Assembly: GCA_900549485.1 (NCBI GenBank)
Contig: UROG01000043.1
Span: 1-19,755, forward strand
Source: an uncultured Eubacteriales bacterium
Lineage (GTDB): Bacteria; Bacillota; Clostridia; Oscillospirales; Oscillospiraceae
DNA: 19,755 nt
Reading direction: 5' to 3'
Part shown: piece after piece, positions 1 to 8,034 of the stretch
Numbering within the stretch: the stretch's first letter is position 1
How the letters are laid out: every line of letters starts with the position of its first letter
Position numbers and translations under genes: made by a program
The notes under the pieces: generated by a model
The model's input: the letters and a program-made list of their open reading frames with translations, nothing else
Database searches by the model: none
What the model was told of the DNA's origin: nothing

Positions 1-8
1 TATAAAAC

Positions 9-38
9 ATGCTATCATATAACTCTGATAAAAGTCAA
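9..38 (-). promoter_or_regulatory. Putative leftward promoter leaving the window
   Basis: On the minus strand a TTGACT -35 (33-38) is followed after 18 bases by TAGCAT (9-14), a 4-of-6 match to the -10 consensus. It would drive a gene lying to the left of the window. The -35 borders the palindrome at 38-59. No start codon of that gene is visible, so this rests on promoter match alone. Confidence 0.3.
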
Positions 39-59
39 CATAAACCGACGGTTTTATGT
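38..59. repeat. Inverted repeat, possible operator
   Basis: The arms ACATAAACCG and CGGTTTTATGT are complementary apart from one extra T, with a one-base centre. The element abuts the -35 of the putative leftward promoter, which would suit an operator. There is no T-run after it on the plus strand, so a terminator is less likely. Which protein might bind is unknown. Confidence 0.35.
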
Positions 60-178
60 GGAAAAATCAACTTGAGCTTTTTTATGCGGCGGGGTACCTG
101 CTGAAGACTGCATTATCCGTTCCGCTCATATAATAGCGCACATTCTTATACGGAGGTTTTTAGGCTTATCAGCTTGTC

Positions 179-203
179 AAAAAAGTCCTGTAAGGACTTT
201 TTT
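179..203. terminator. Bidirectional intrinsic terminator
   Basis: An 11-bp stem (179-189 with 193-203) has a 3-base loop; its base is six A on one side and six T on the other, so it carries a T-run in both directions. Leftward, it would end transcription of the acyltransferase gene at 302-1234. The rest of 1-301 holds no credible gene; a TATAAT at 129-134 lacks a good -35. Confidence 0.6.
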
Positions 204-251
204 GCCTACGCTTTCCGCCGAGCATTTTGAAAGAGTTCAAAATGCTGTTAC

Positions 252-293
252 CGAGAGCCTTGATATCTCAAGGCTCTCGACGGCGGTTTTTTT
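252..293. terminator. 12-bp hairpin just beyond the acyltransferase stop codon
   Basis: GAGAGCCTTGA (253-263) pairs perfectly with TCAAGGCTCTC (268-278) around TATC, and C252-G279 closes the stem. On the plus strand seven T follow at 287-293, but seven bases after the stem. On the minus strand only a distant TTTT follows. It probably contributes 3'-end formation for the leftward gene together with the hairpin at 179-203. Confidence 0.45.
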
Positions 294-301
294 ACTGAAT
301 A

Positions 302-1234
302 TTATCTGCTCTGTTTTTCCTTTATCATTGCGGCGCAGGCGGCGAGGGAGAGGAAGGTATCTTCCGGCGCTTCACTGCGCCCGGAGATGGATACGGGAAC
401 CTTTGTACCCATGAGCACGCCGAAGGCGCGTGCGCCCGCGTTCATTTCAAGAACCTTGACGATAAGGTTTCCGGAGAGAAGATTCGGAACGACAATGCCG
501 TCAAATTCCCCGCAGTATGGGCAGTCATAACCCTTGAGGCGAGCCGCTTCCTTGCTGATGATTAGGTCGTAGGAGATGGGACCTACAAGCTCACAGTCGG
601 CGATCGGGTGGGCCTTGTGATCGCGCACTATGGTCTGATCCTCGACCGTGTCCCTCATATGGAAAGCGGGGGATTCGATAAGCGCGAGAAGCGCGATGTT
701 CGGATGCTCCACGCCGAGGAGGTTGAGCGCCTTGACGAGATTTACCGCGACTTTTTTTCGCGCATCTGCCGGAGGATTGAAAAGCAGCGTGACGTCGGAC
801 ACGCCCAGAAGCTTGTCATAGCCCGGAATTTTCAGGAATACGACATGCGTTACCAGTGAATCCTCATCTATGAAGTGATTCAATTTATTCAGAACCGGCA
901 GGAGAAAGTCACGCGTCTGTGTGTTTCCGCGCACAAGCACGTCGCCGCTTCCGGCGTTTATCATCTCGATAGAAAACTGCACGGGGTTTATGCTTGCGTC
1001 AATGGGCAGCAGGTCGAATCTTCTCTCGGAGAAGCCGAGACTGTCCAGCGAGGCGCGTATCTTTCTTTCATTTCCGACGAGAACGGGGTAAACAAACCCC
1101 GCATCCTGCGCGGCAAAAAGCCCCTTGAGGATGTTTTCCGCGTTGGCGCCGGCGACGACCGCTCTGATCGGCTTGTCGAGCGATTTTGCCTTTTCGATGA
1201 TCGGATCAAATTCTTTGTCAAATTTAAGTTCCAC
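302..1234 (-). CDS. ptb: Phosphate acyltransferase (phosphate butyryltransferase / acetyltransferase family)
   Basis: Enzymes of this family interconvert acyl-CoA and acyl-phosphate in the cytosol, feeding an acyl kinase for ATP. The 310-residue length fits Ptb better than full-length Pta. Family signatures are visible: GDVLVRGNTQTRDFL, the central YDKLLGVSDVTLLFNP, and the C-terminal pattern NLLSGNLIVKVLE followed by MGTKVPVSISGRSE. I chose the GTG start because a strong AGGGAGG site lies 7 bases upstream; the longer in-frame ATG version has no such site. There is no butyrate kinase next to it: terminator-like hairpins follow at once. An unusual CPYC motif lies between the acyltransferase core and the C-terminal segment. 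Family membership is firm; choice of acetyl, butyryl or another acyl group is not determined, so the symbol is provisional. Confidence 0.8.
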   Translation of the reverse strand: MELKFDKEFDPIIEKAKSLDKPIRAVVAGANAENILKGLFAAQDAGFVYPVLVGNERKIRASLDSLGFSERRFDLLPIDASINPVQFSIEMINAGSGDVLVRGNTQTRDFLLPVLNKLNHFIDEDSLVTHVVFLKIPGYDKLLGVSDVTLLFNPPADARKKVAVNLVKALNLLGVEHPNIALLALIESPAFHMRDTVEDQTIVRDHKAHPIADCELVGPISYDLIISKEAARLKGYDCPYCGEFDGIVVPNLLSGNLIVKVLEMNAGARAFGVLMGTKVPVSISGRSEAPEDTFLSLAACAAMIKEKQSR

Positions 1235-1343
1235 AAGTAAACCTCCCTGAATGACGTGGATAATACTGTCCGTTACCCTGAAAATGTGCATAGCGAACAA
1301 AAAAATGATTTTTTCCGGCTGTTAAATTACAATTTACTGTATA

Positions 1344-1372
1344 ATTTTACCTTGATAGCTTCAAAATGTCAA
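1344..1372 (-). promoter_or_regulatory. Sigma-A promoter of the acyltransferase gene
   Basis: On the minus strand TTGACA (1367-1372) and TAAAAT (1344-1349) are separated by exactly 17 bases. The predicted transcript has a leader of about 100 bases before the GTG at 1234. That leader contains an A/T-only fold around 1300 but no recognised riboswitch. Confidence 0.65.
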
Positions 1373-1437
1373 TGCAAAAAAACATATATTTTTTATCGAA
1401 AAAAACGCGCAGATTTTAAAATCGGAACAATTATTTG

Positions 1438-1466
1438 TTGAAATTGGTTTGTATATCGTTTATAAT
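1438..1466 (+). promoter_or_regulatory. Sigma-A promoter of glnS
   Basis: TTGAAA (1438-1443) and a perfect TATAAT (1461-1466) are 17 bases apart. Transcription would start near 1473, leaving a leader of roughly 33 bases. That is too short for a T-box leader, so tRNA-sensing control of this synthetase by that route is excluded if this is the only promoter. Confidence 0.75.
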
Positions 1467-1505
1467 ATGACGTAATTGTTTTACAAAAAGGGACGGTCAC
1501 AGAAG

Positions 1506-3191
1506 ATGGAAGAAATAAGCAGAAATTTTATTGACGATTTTATAGTGGAGGATCTTTCCGCAGGGCATCGCTGCGAGGGAATGAAGGTCCATACCCGCTT
1601 CCCGCCTGAACCTAACGGATATCTCCACATCGGCCACTGCAAGGCGCTTACGATAGATTTCGGCACCGCTGAACGGTTCGGCGGCATATGCAACCTGCGC
1701 ATGGACGATACCAATCCCGCAAAGGAAGATACCGAGTTTGTTGAGGCTATCCAGGAGGATATCCACTGGCTGGGCTTTGACTGGGGCGACAGGTTCTATT
1801 ACGGCTCCGATTATTTTGAGAAGACCTATGAGTACGCGCTTGAGCTTATAAACAAGGGACTTGCCTATGTGTGCGAGCTTACGCCGGAGCAGTTCAGGGA
1901 GTACCGCGGCGATATTTCGCATCCCGCTGTAAGTCCGTGGCGCGACAGACCCATTGAAGAAAATCTCGATCTTTTCAAACGCATGAGAGCAGGTGAATTT
2001 GAGGAAGGAAAGTATACTCTCCGTGCAAAGATCGATCTTGCCAGCGGCAATTTCAATATGCGCGATCCTGTTCTTTACCGCATAAGGTATATTGAGCATC
2101 ACCGTCAGGGCACAAAGTGGTGCATTTTCCCGATGTATGACTTTGCCCACCCTATTCAGGACGCACTCGAGGGGATCACACACTCCCTCTGCTCTCTTGA
2201 ATATGAGGCGCACAGACCGCTTTACGACTGGGTCGTTTCCAATGTCTCTATCCCGTACCACAAACCCCGCCAGATCGAGTTTGCACGTCTCGGCATTAAT
2301 TATACGGTCATGTCCAAGCGCAAGCTCAGAAAGCTTGTCGAGGAAGGGCGCGTAAGCGGCTGGGACGATCCGCGTATGCCCACTCTCTGCGGACTGAGAA
2401 GGAGAGGCTATACCGCCGCGTCCATCCGCAATTTCTGCGAGAAGATAGGTGTTTCGAAGGTCGATTCAACAGTTGATTGGGCGCTGCTTGAAAGCTGCCT
2501 GAGAGACGATCTCAACGCAAACGCAAAGCGCGTTATGGCGGTTCTCAACCCTGTAAAGCTTGTTGTCACAAACTATCCCGAGGGGCAGACGGAAATGCTC
2601 GAGACGGAGAACAACCCGCTTGACGAGTCTGCCGGTACAAGGCAGATAAGCTTCTCGCGGGAGCTGTATATCGAGTCGGAGGATTTCATGGAGACGGCGG
2701 CGCCCAAGTACAAGCGCCTTTACCCTGGCAATGAGGTTCGCCTCAAGGGCGCATATCTTGTGACCTGCACCGGCTGCAAGAAGGATGAGAACGGCAAAGT
2801 CGTTGAAGTATATTGTGAGTATGACCCCGAAAGCCGCGGCGGTAATCCTGCCGACGGACGCAAGGTCAAGGGCGCTACCATACATTGGGTGAACGCGCTT
2901 GACTGCGCCGATGCTGAGGTTCGCCTTTATGACTACCTCTTTACCGATCCCGATCCCGACGGACCGGACAAGGATTTCCTTGATTATCTCAATCCCGACA
3001 GCCTTATCGTCCTTAAAAACTGCAAGGTCGAGGCGGGGCTTGCCAAGCTGCCTATGCCCGAACACGGGAAAAATTCCGAGGGCTTTCAGTTCATGCGCCA
3101 GGGTTACTTCTGCCTTGATAACAGGGACGCCGCGCCCGGACATCTGGTCTTCAACCGTTCCGTCGCTCTCAAAGACAGCTTCAGAAAATAA
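1506..3191 (+). CDS. glnS: Glutaminyl-tRNA synthetase
   Basis: This class I aminoacyl-tRNA synthetase attaches glutamine to tRNA-Gln in the cytosol. The 561-residue length matches the family. The ATP-binding HIGH signature is at residues 41-44 within PPEPNGYLHIGHCK, and the KMSKS equivalent is VMSKRKL at 268-274, the form typical of GlnRS rather than GluRS. The C-terminal half carries the anticodon-binding beta barrels. I take the ATG at 1506; the upstream in-frame TTG at 1476 lies almost at the predicted transcription start and has no ribosome site. The SD is modest (AAAAGGG, about 13 bases upstream). It is monocistronic: its own promoter is at 1438-1466 and a terminator at 3203-3237. Many Clostridia make Gln-tRNA indirectly through GatCAB, so this gene implies direct charging. 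Confidence 0.96.
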   Translation: MEEISRNFIDDFIVEDLSAGHRCEGMKVHTRFPPEPNGYLHIGHCKALTIDFGTAERFGGICNLRMDDTNPAKEDTEFVEAIQEDIHWLGFDWGDRFYYGSDYFEKTYEYALELINKGLAYVCELTPEQFREYRGDISHPAVSPWRDRPIEENLDLFKRMRAGEFEEGKYTLRAKIDLASGNFNMRDPVLYRIRYIEHHRQGTKWCIFPMYDFAHPIQDALEGITHSLCSLEYEAHRPLYDWVVSNVSIPYHKPRQIEFARLGINYTVMSKRKLRKLVEEGRVSGWDDPRMPTLCGLRRRGYTAASIRNFCEKIGVSKVDSTVDWALLESCLRDDLNANAKRVMAVLNPVKLVVTNYPEGQTEMLETENNPLDESAGTRQISFSRELYIESEDFMETAAPKYKRLYPGNEVRLKGAYLVTCTGCKKDENGKVVEVYCEYDPESRGGNPADGRKVKGATIHWVNALDCADAEVRLYDYLFTDPDPDGPDKDFLDYLNPDSLIVLKNCKVEAGLAKLPMPEHGKNSEGFQFMRQGYFCLDNRDAAPGHLVFNRSVALKDSFRK

Positions 3192-3202
3192 TACGAAAAA
3201 AA

Positions 3203-3237
3203 CAACGTGCTTCAGAGAAGTTTGCTGAAGCACGTTG
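3203..3237. terminator. Bidirectional terminator between glnS and the transporter operon
   Basis: A 13-bp perfect stem (CAACGTGCTTCAG with its complement, 3203-3215 and 3225-3237) encloses a 9-base loop. Reading leftward, seven T follow the stem directly, so it is a strong end signal for the ABC/oxidoreductase operon. Reading rightward, CTTTTG follows, enough for weaker termination of glnS. Confidence 0.85.
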
Positions 3238-3260
3238 CTTTTGTGATCGCGTCCTGTGGA

Positions 3261-4091
3261 TCATTCCTTTACCGCACCGCTTGCCATGCCCTTTACAAGG
3301 TTTTTTGATACGCAGGCGGTGAAAATGATCATTGGTACCATCATCAGGACAGCATAAGCGCCAAGCTGTCCCCACATTATTCCGTCGTCGGTTTTCACCT
3401 GTGCGGCAAGCACAGGGAGAGTCGGCGATTTTGTCATTGTAAGAGCCATTGGAATGGTAAGATCATTCCATGAAAGACTGAACGAAAAAATTGATGTGGC
3501 TGCGATTCCGGGTGCAGCGAGAGGCAGGATGATTTTGTAAAACGACTGAAATCTGGTGCATCCGTCAATCTCGGCGGCTTCCTCAAGGTTTTGCGGCAAT
3601 CCCTTGAAAAACCCCTGCAGCAACCACGTTGAGAGGGGAATATTCAAGGCAATAAACGGCAGTATGATCCCTATCTGTGAATCGTATATGCCTATTTTCT
3701 GCCAAATCATGTAAAGTGGAACGACAATGGCTATGGGCGGGATCATACGCATTCCAAGAATCGCATAATTGATCGCCGTTTTGCCTCTTACATTGAGACG
3801 CGAAAGCGCATAAGCAGACAGACAGGAGATCGCAAGAGCGGCCGAGACGCTGATAAGAGTAGAAAGCACAGAGTTTTTCAGGCATTTGGTAAAAGACATA
3901 TATCCGTTTGAATCGGAAAAAATTGCTCTGAAATTATCAAGCGTAGGTCTGAAAAAAGCCGTATTTCGCGTAATATCACTGGTACTCTTGATTGAAAAAG
4001 AAAAGATATACAGCAGCGGTGCGAGTACGATCACACACAGGAAAACTGAAATCACTGCATATACTATGCGGCTACAACATTTTTTCTTCAT
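3261..4091 (-). CDS. ABC transporter permease B, carbohydrate type (MalG-like)
   Basis: This is an inner-membrane component of a carbohydrate-uptake ABC transporter that would pair with permease A at 7109-7993. The 276 residues suit the MalG/LacG/UgpE class. About six membrane segments can be seen, starting with residues 9-31. The cytoplasmic EAA loop, which docks the ATPase, reads EEAAEIDGCTRFQSFYKIIL followed by PLAAPG. The C-terminus GMASGAVKE is typical of the class. The ATG at 4091 is chosen for its GGAGG site six bases upstream, over an in-frame ATG seven codons earlier. It is the last gene of the operon, 83 bases after the second flavoprotein, a larger gap than elsewhere in the operon, with a small GC hairpin (around 4110-4126). 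The ATPase is not encoded here. Confidence 0.9.
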   Translation of the reverse strand: MKKKCCSRIVYAVISVFLCVIVLAPLLYIFSFSIKSTSDITRNTAFFRPTLDNFRAIFSDSNGYMSFTKCLKNSVLSTLISVSAALAISCLSAYALSRLNVRGKTAINYAILGMRMIPPIAIVVPLYMIWQKIGIYDSQIGIILPFIALNIPLSTWLLQGFFKGLPQNLEEAAEIDGCTRFQSFYKIILPLAAPGIAATSIFSFSLSWNDLTIPMALTMTKSPTLPVLAAQVKTDDGIMWGQLGAYAVLMMVPMIIFTACVSKNLVKGMASGAVKE

Positions 4092-4174
4092 ATTAATCCT
4101 CCATTCAACCACCGCGTGAGCGGCGCACCAGACGGCTTTTATATAACTACTGTAAGATTTTTCACACTGACCAC

Positions 4175-5626
4175 TTATAAAGAGATCACAACGTTCTTAC
4201 TGACGAGTATATCCTGAAGTTCTTTAATTGGAATGTCCTGAACTGGGATAGCTTTCTGAGCTGCCATCGCGGCTGCGGTTCCGGCTGCTTCGCCAGAAAC
4301 CATGCAGACAGGCTCACCGCGGATAGAGCCGAGGGCGTCCCTGTCTACCGACATGCATCGTCCGGAAACGAGAAGATTTTTCACGGTTTTTGGGACGATT
4401 GAGCGGTATGGAATCTCCGTTCCGATAGGAGTGGGAGCTTCTGTCCATTTTCTGCCGCCAGATATTTCATTCTGCGCACCGCCGCCGGTAGAATGGACGT
4501 TCATCGCTCGTCCTGTTACGCCGATACTGTCTTCAAATCTCGCATTTGTAAGAATATCCTCTCTGGAGAGCACATATTCGCCTTCAAGTCTGCGCGATTC
4601 GCGTGTGCCGAGCGCTGAGGCTGAATAGACTATGTGGCAGTCTTTAAATCCGGGAACGTATTTGCGCATGAATTTGAGAATACCCGGAAGCTGGTTCATC
4701 CGGATATCCATTTCTGCTTTTGACACATCGTCGCCGTTCGTAAGGTCGATACCGTAGGCCATGTCCACAAGAAGTTTGCAGGTGTTTTGAGGAAGCATGC
4801 TGGTCTGTATGTCAAATATCGGTATTGCAATGTCATATTCGCAGCCGAGAGGAGCAGGATAATCATTCTGACAGCCCGCTTTGACAAGCAGCTTGTGCAG
4901 TCCCATCAATGAAATGGGCAGTCCCTGATCATACATTTCCTGCCATTTGTCTATTCTTCCTATATCAAGATCGTCCGGATTATCTTTGTAATAATCCAGA
5001 AGCTTCTGGATATGTACATTGCCGAGAACCATATAAACCGTGAGCGGCATACAGCGGTGAGTATCGTCGGTCCCCATGTTGAAAGCTGCACCTGACCATT
5101 CGATAAGATCGCCATCGGCGGAAGCGTCCACAAACGCCTTGGCGTATACATGAACTTCACCGGATTTGTTGGCAACTTTTACGAAGTCGATTTTACCGTC
5201 ATTCATTTCGAGACCGAACACAAAAGAATCGACAAGTATGTCAACACCGCTTTCCATACACATTCTGAAGAGGAGGGGGATCATAACTTCCGGATCAAAC
5301 TCAACTCTCATCGGAGGATCGTTGATGTCGGTATAAGCGCCGCCTGCTTCTTTCAGGCGATTGCACAGCTCCAGTGAGATTCCTTTGACGACAAGCGGAG
5401 TGTGTTTGTCGGTCATCAAATGACCGCCGGGACCGGCTGAATAATGTCCTTCATGTACACGCATTCCGTGAAAACCTGTAACAAGCCCGGAGGTCATCAT
5501 ACCGCCCAGATAAGCCTGCTTTTCGATTATCAGTGTTTTTGCACCGCTCCTTGCGGCGGCGAGCGCCGCACTTATTCCCGCAGGACCGCTGCCAACGACA
5601 GCTACGTCATAGTATTTCTTAACCAT
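4175..5626 (-). CDS. FAD-dependent oxidoreductase, paralogue 2
   Basis: A predicted cytosolic flavoprotein of 483 residues, in the FAD_oxidored (PF12831-type) family. The N-terminal Rossmann motif is VVGSGPAGISAAL (residues about 9-21), with the acidic ribose-binding residue in IIEK at the end of strand 2. Family blocks follow: VDASADGDLIEWSG, ALGTRESRRLEGEYVL, and the C-terminal FAD-contacting GRCMSVDRDALGSIRGEP then SGEAAGTAAAMAA. There is no signal peptide or membrane segment. The ATG at 5626 follows GAGAGGA by six bases and starts 13 bases after paralogue 1 ends, so translation is probably coupled. By eye the two proteins agree over their full length at roughly 70-75% of positions. The family is functionally mixed; substrate and reaction direction cannot be read from the sequence. 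The transporter context suggests an imported carbohydrate-like or polyol-like compound. Confidence 0.85.
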   Translation of the reverse strand: MVKKYYDVAVVGSGPAGISAALAAARSGAKTLIIEKQAYLGGMMTSGLVTGFHGMRVHEGHYSAGPGGHLMTDKHTPLVVKGISLELCNRLKEAGGAYTDINDPPMRVEFDPEVMIPLLFRMCMESGVDILVDSFVFGLEMNDGKIDFVKVANKSGEVHVYAKAFVDASADGDLIEWSGAAFNMGTDDTHRCMPLTVYMVLGNVHIQKLLDYYKDNPDDLDIGRIDKWQEMYDQGLPISLMGLHKLLVKAGCQNDYPAPLGCEYDIAIPIFDIQTSMLPQNTCKLLVDMAYGIDLTNGDDVSKAEMDIRMNQLPGILKFMRKYVPGFKDCHIVYSASALGTRESRRLEGEYVLSREDILTNARFEDSIGVTGRAMNVHSTGGGAQNEISGGRKWTEAPTPIGTEIPYRSIVPKTVKNLLVSGRCMSVDRDALGSIRGEPVCMVSGEAAGTAAAMAAQKAIPVQDIPIKELQDILVSKNVVISL

Positions 5627-5639
5627 AGTAGTTCCTCTC

Positions 5640-7097
5640 TTATTCTGCATGGATAATTACATTTCTTTTGAGCAGCGTTCCTTGAAGCTCACCAATCTGG
5701 ACAGCCTGCATGGAGATGCCTTCTTTCGCGGCGATAGCGGCTGCCACACCGGCAGCCTCGCCGGTTACCATACAGACCGGCTCTCCTCTTATGGAACCCA
5801 GAGCATCTCTGTCAACGGACATGCATCTGCCGCAGACGAGAAGATTCAGAACCGTTTTTGGCAGGAGGGAACGGTAGGGAATATCGGCACCAATCGGATT
5901 GGGAGCTTCCGTCCATTTTCTTCCGCCCGAAATTTCATTTTCAGCGCCGCCGCCGGTCGAGTGGACGTTCATTGCACGACCCGTTCTGCCTATGCTGTCA
6001 TCAAAACGTGCGTTGGTAAGTATGTCATCCTTTGTCAGAACGTATTTCCCGTCAAGCCTTCTGGACTCTCTTGTTCCGAGCAGTGGGGCGGTATAAATAA
6101 CGTAGCAGTTTTCAAATCCGGGAACGTATTTGCGCATAAACTTCAGAATACCAGGAAGCTGGTTCATACGTATGTCTATCTCGGCACGCGTTACATCATC
6201 GCCGTTGGTTATATCTATTCCGTATGCCATATCAGCCAGCAGCTTGCAGCAGCCATCCGGCAGCAGGCTTGTCTGAATATCAAATATAGGTATGGCGACG
6301 TCGCCCTCGCATCCTAATTGACGCGGATACTCTCCGGCTTTTCCCGCTTTCAGCAGAAGCTTATGGATACCGAGAAGTGAGATGGGCTTGCCTTCGTTGA
6401 AAAGCTTCTGCCATACTTCGACTCGCCCTGTTTCAAGATCTTCCGGGTTATCTTTTAAATAATCCAGCACTTTTTGAAGATCAACATTGCCGAGCACCAT
6501 ATAAATTGTCAGCGGCATACAGCGGTGGGTGCCTTCTGTGCCCATTTTAAAAGCGGAACCTGACCATTCGATAAGATCGCCGTCAGCGGAAGCATCGACA
6601 AAGGTGCTGGCGTAGATGTGCACCTCACCGGATTTGTTTGCGGCCTTGATATATTTTATCTTGTCACCGTCCATTTCCAGACTGTAAACAAACGTATCGA
6701 CAAGTACATCAACTCCGCTTTCTTTGCACATTTTGAAAAGAAGCGTGATCATCGCCTCAGGGTCAAATTCAACACGCATGGGGGGATTGTTTTTTTCCGT
6801 AAATGCCGCATCCATTTCAAGGAGGCGGTTGCAAATTTCAAGAGGGATCCCGCCAACGACAAGCGGTGTATGTCTGTCGGTCATAAGATGAGCGCCCTCT
6901 CCGCGTTCATAGTGCTTGTGGTGAATACGCATCCCATGAAAGCCTGTGACAAGTCCGGCAGTCAACATTCCGCCGAGATAGGACTGCTTTTCAACAAGCA
7001 GTGTTTTTGCGCCGGAGCGTCCGGACGCAAGGGCGGCTCCAATCCCGGCAGGTCCGCTTCCAACAACTACCACATCATAATATTTTTTGGTTATCAT
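5640..7097 (-). CDS. FAD-dependent oxidoreductase, paralogue 1
   Basis: The first of two tandem flavoproteins (485 residues, FAD_oxidored family, predicted cytosolic). The dinucleotide motif VVGSGPAGIGAAL lies at residues about 11-23, followed by LLVEK. Conserved blocks include VDASADGDLIEWSG, LLGTRESRRLDGKYVL and GRCMSVDRDALGSIRGEP. I chose the ATG giving MITKKYYD because it aligns with paralogue 2; a 52-residue upstream extension would overlap permease A and looks non-coding. The site before this ATG is poor (only AAGTAAAAG), and permease A stops 11 bases upstream, so translation probably depends on coupling to permease A. Differences from paralogue 2 are scattered and include the region around residues 68-78 and the C-terminus. 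This suggests an old duplication rather than a recent one. Confidence 0.85.
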   Translation of the reverse strand: MITKKYYDVVVVGSGPAGIGAALASGRSGAKTLLVEKQSYLGGMLTAGLVTGFHGMRIHHKHYERGEGAHLMTDRHTPLVVGGIPLEICNRLLEMDAAFTEKNNPPMRVEFDPEAMITLLFKMCKESGVDVLVDTFVYSLEMDGDKIKYIKAANKSGEVHIYASTFVDASADGDLIEWSGSAFKMGTEGTHRCMPLTIYMVLGNVDLQKVLDYLKDNPEDLETGRVEVWQKLFNEGKPISLLGIHKLLLKAGKAGEYPRQLGCEGDVAIPIFDIQTSLLPDGCCKLLADMAYGIDITNGDDVTRAEIDIRMNQLPGILKFMRKYVPGFENCYVIYTAPLLGTRESRRLDGKYVLTKDDILTNARFDDSIGRTGRAMNVHSTGGGAENEISGGRKWTEAPNPIGADIPYRSLLPKTVLNLLVCGRCMSVDRDALGSIRGEPVCMVTGEAAGVAAAIAAKEGISMQAVQIGELQGTLLKRNVIIHAE

Positions 7098-7108
7098 ATG
7101 TCTTTTAC

Positions 7109-7993
7109 TTAATTTTCGCCTTTCATAGTGATTTTTGTATATAAAACGCTGAATACAAATGTGACCGCTATCAGTATCCAGGAAAGGGCGGAAGCGTATC
7201 CGACGTGATATTTTCCGAATGCTTCCTGATACAGTTCGAGCGAATAGAACCATGTATAATTAGCGGGCCCTCCGCCTGTAAGAACATAGGTGATAGAAAA
7301 GTTTCTCAAGGCGAATGTTGTGCGGAATATGAGAGCTACCAGCAGTACCGGCTTGATCATTGGAATTGTCACATGGAATGTCCTCTGGAGCGAATTTGCA
7401 CCGTCAATTTTTGAAGCCTCCAAAACATCAAGAGGGACGCTCTGCAAGCCTGCAAGGACGTTCAGCACGACAAAGGAGGTGTTGACCCACACATCCACAA
7501 GCATAACGGCGTAAAATGCCCAATCTTTTCCAAGCCAAACTTGCTTTGCCTGCGGCCTGAACATAAATTCAAGGATCTTGTTGACCGCACCTCTGTCATA
7601 GTTCAGCAAGAATTTCCAGCAGATGGATACGATTGTCGGGGAAAGCATCATCGGCATCAGAACAATAATCCTTACTATTTTGTTGCCCCTGAAATCTATG
7701 TTCAGGAAGGATGCAATGATAAAGCCCAGAAGCATTTCAAAAGCAACGGAAACGGAGGCATATTTCAGTGTGAGCCAGATAGAGTGCCATGTATCGGGAT
7801 CAGAGAAAATTCTACTGTAATTTTTTAATCCTACCCACTTGATGCTCTGCGGGACAAGATTCCATTTCATAAAACTCGCTATAAAGCTGAAAAGAAGCGG
7901 GAAAACAAGCACGACCCCTATAAGAATAAAAGTTGGCCAAATATAGCGCATAGCGTATCTGCTTTCCGTTGCGAGTTTGTTCCTTATTTGCAT
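7109..7993 (-). CDS. ABC transporter permease A, carbohydrate type (MalF/UgpA-like)
   Basis: An inner-membrane permease of 294 residues in the MalF/LacF/UgpA class, which opens with a cytoplasmic N-terminus and a first membrane segment at about residues 17-39 (IWPTFILIGVVLVFPLLFSF). Roughly six membrane segments are present. The ATPase-docking EAA loop reads LEASKIDGANSLQRTFHVTI then PMIKPV. The ATG at 7993 has GAGGG seven bases upstream. It is the second gene of the operon, downstream of the solute-binding protein across an 87-base gap holding a strong hairpin, and 11 bases upstream of flavoprotein 1. Its partner permease is three genes further on; separating the two permeases by enzymes is unusual, since they are normally adjacent. 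Confidence 0.9.
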   Translation of the reverse strand: MQIRNKLATESRYAMRYIWPTFILIGVVLVFPLLFSFIASFMKWNLVPQSIKWVGLKNYSRIFSDPDTWHSIWLTLKYASVSVAFEMLLGFIIASFLNIDFRGNKIVRIIVLMPMMLSPTIVSICWKFLLNYDRGAVNKILEFMFRPQAKQVWLGKDWAFYAVMLVDVWVNTSFVVLNVLAGLQSVPLDVLEASKIDGANSLQRTFHVTIPMIKPVLLVALIFRTTFALRNFSITYVLTGGGPANYTWFYSLELYQEAFGKYHVGYASALSWILIAVTFVFSVLYTKITMKGEN

Positions 7994-8034
7994 ATAAATA
8001 CCCTCTTCGACTATTCATTAGAAACGTATTAAAG

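Noticed and set aside
129..203. Possible small RNA from the TATAAT at 129-134 to the terminator at 179-203
   Set aside because: No acceptable -35 lies 16-18 bases upstream and the sequence fits no RNA family I recognise; kept only as a remark.
202..414. 70-residue plus-strand frame near the left edge
   Set aside because: It begins inside a terminator hairpin, lacks a ribosome site and overlaps the 3' end of the acyltransferase gene.
1497..2261. 254-residue minus-strand frame inside glnS
   Set aside because: It is antisense to the conserved GlnRS catalytic domain and shows no family motif; similar long shadows occur opposite most GC-biased genes here (for example 2466-3233 and 13059-13850).
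4092..4174. Possible internal promoter before permease B
   Set aside because: AT-rich TATATA is present, but the best -35 candidate has a 15-base spacer; the gap is better seen as part of the operon with a small hairpin.
5649..6317. 222-residue plus-strand frame opposite flavoprotein 1
   Set aside because: A similar shadow appears opposite the paralogue, which is what duplicated coding sequence on the other strand would give.
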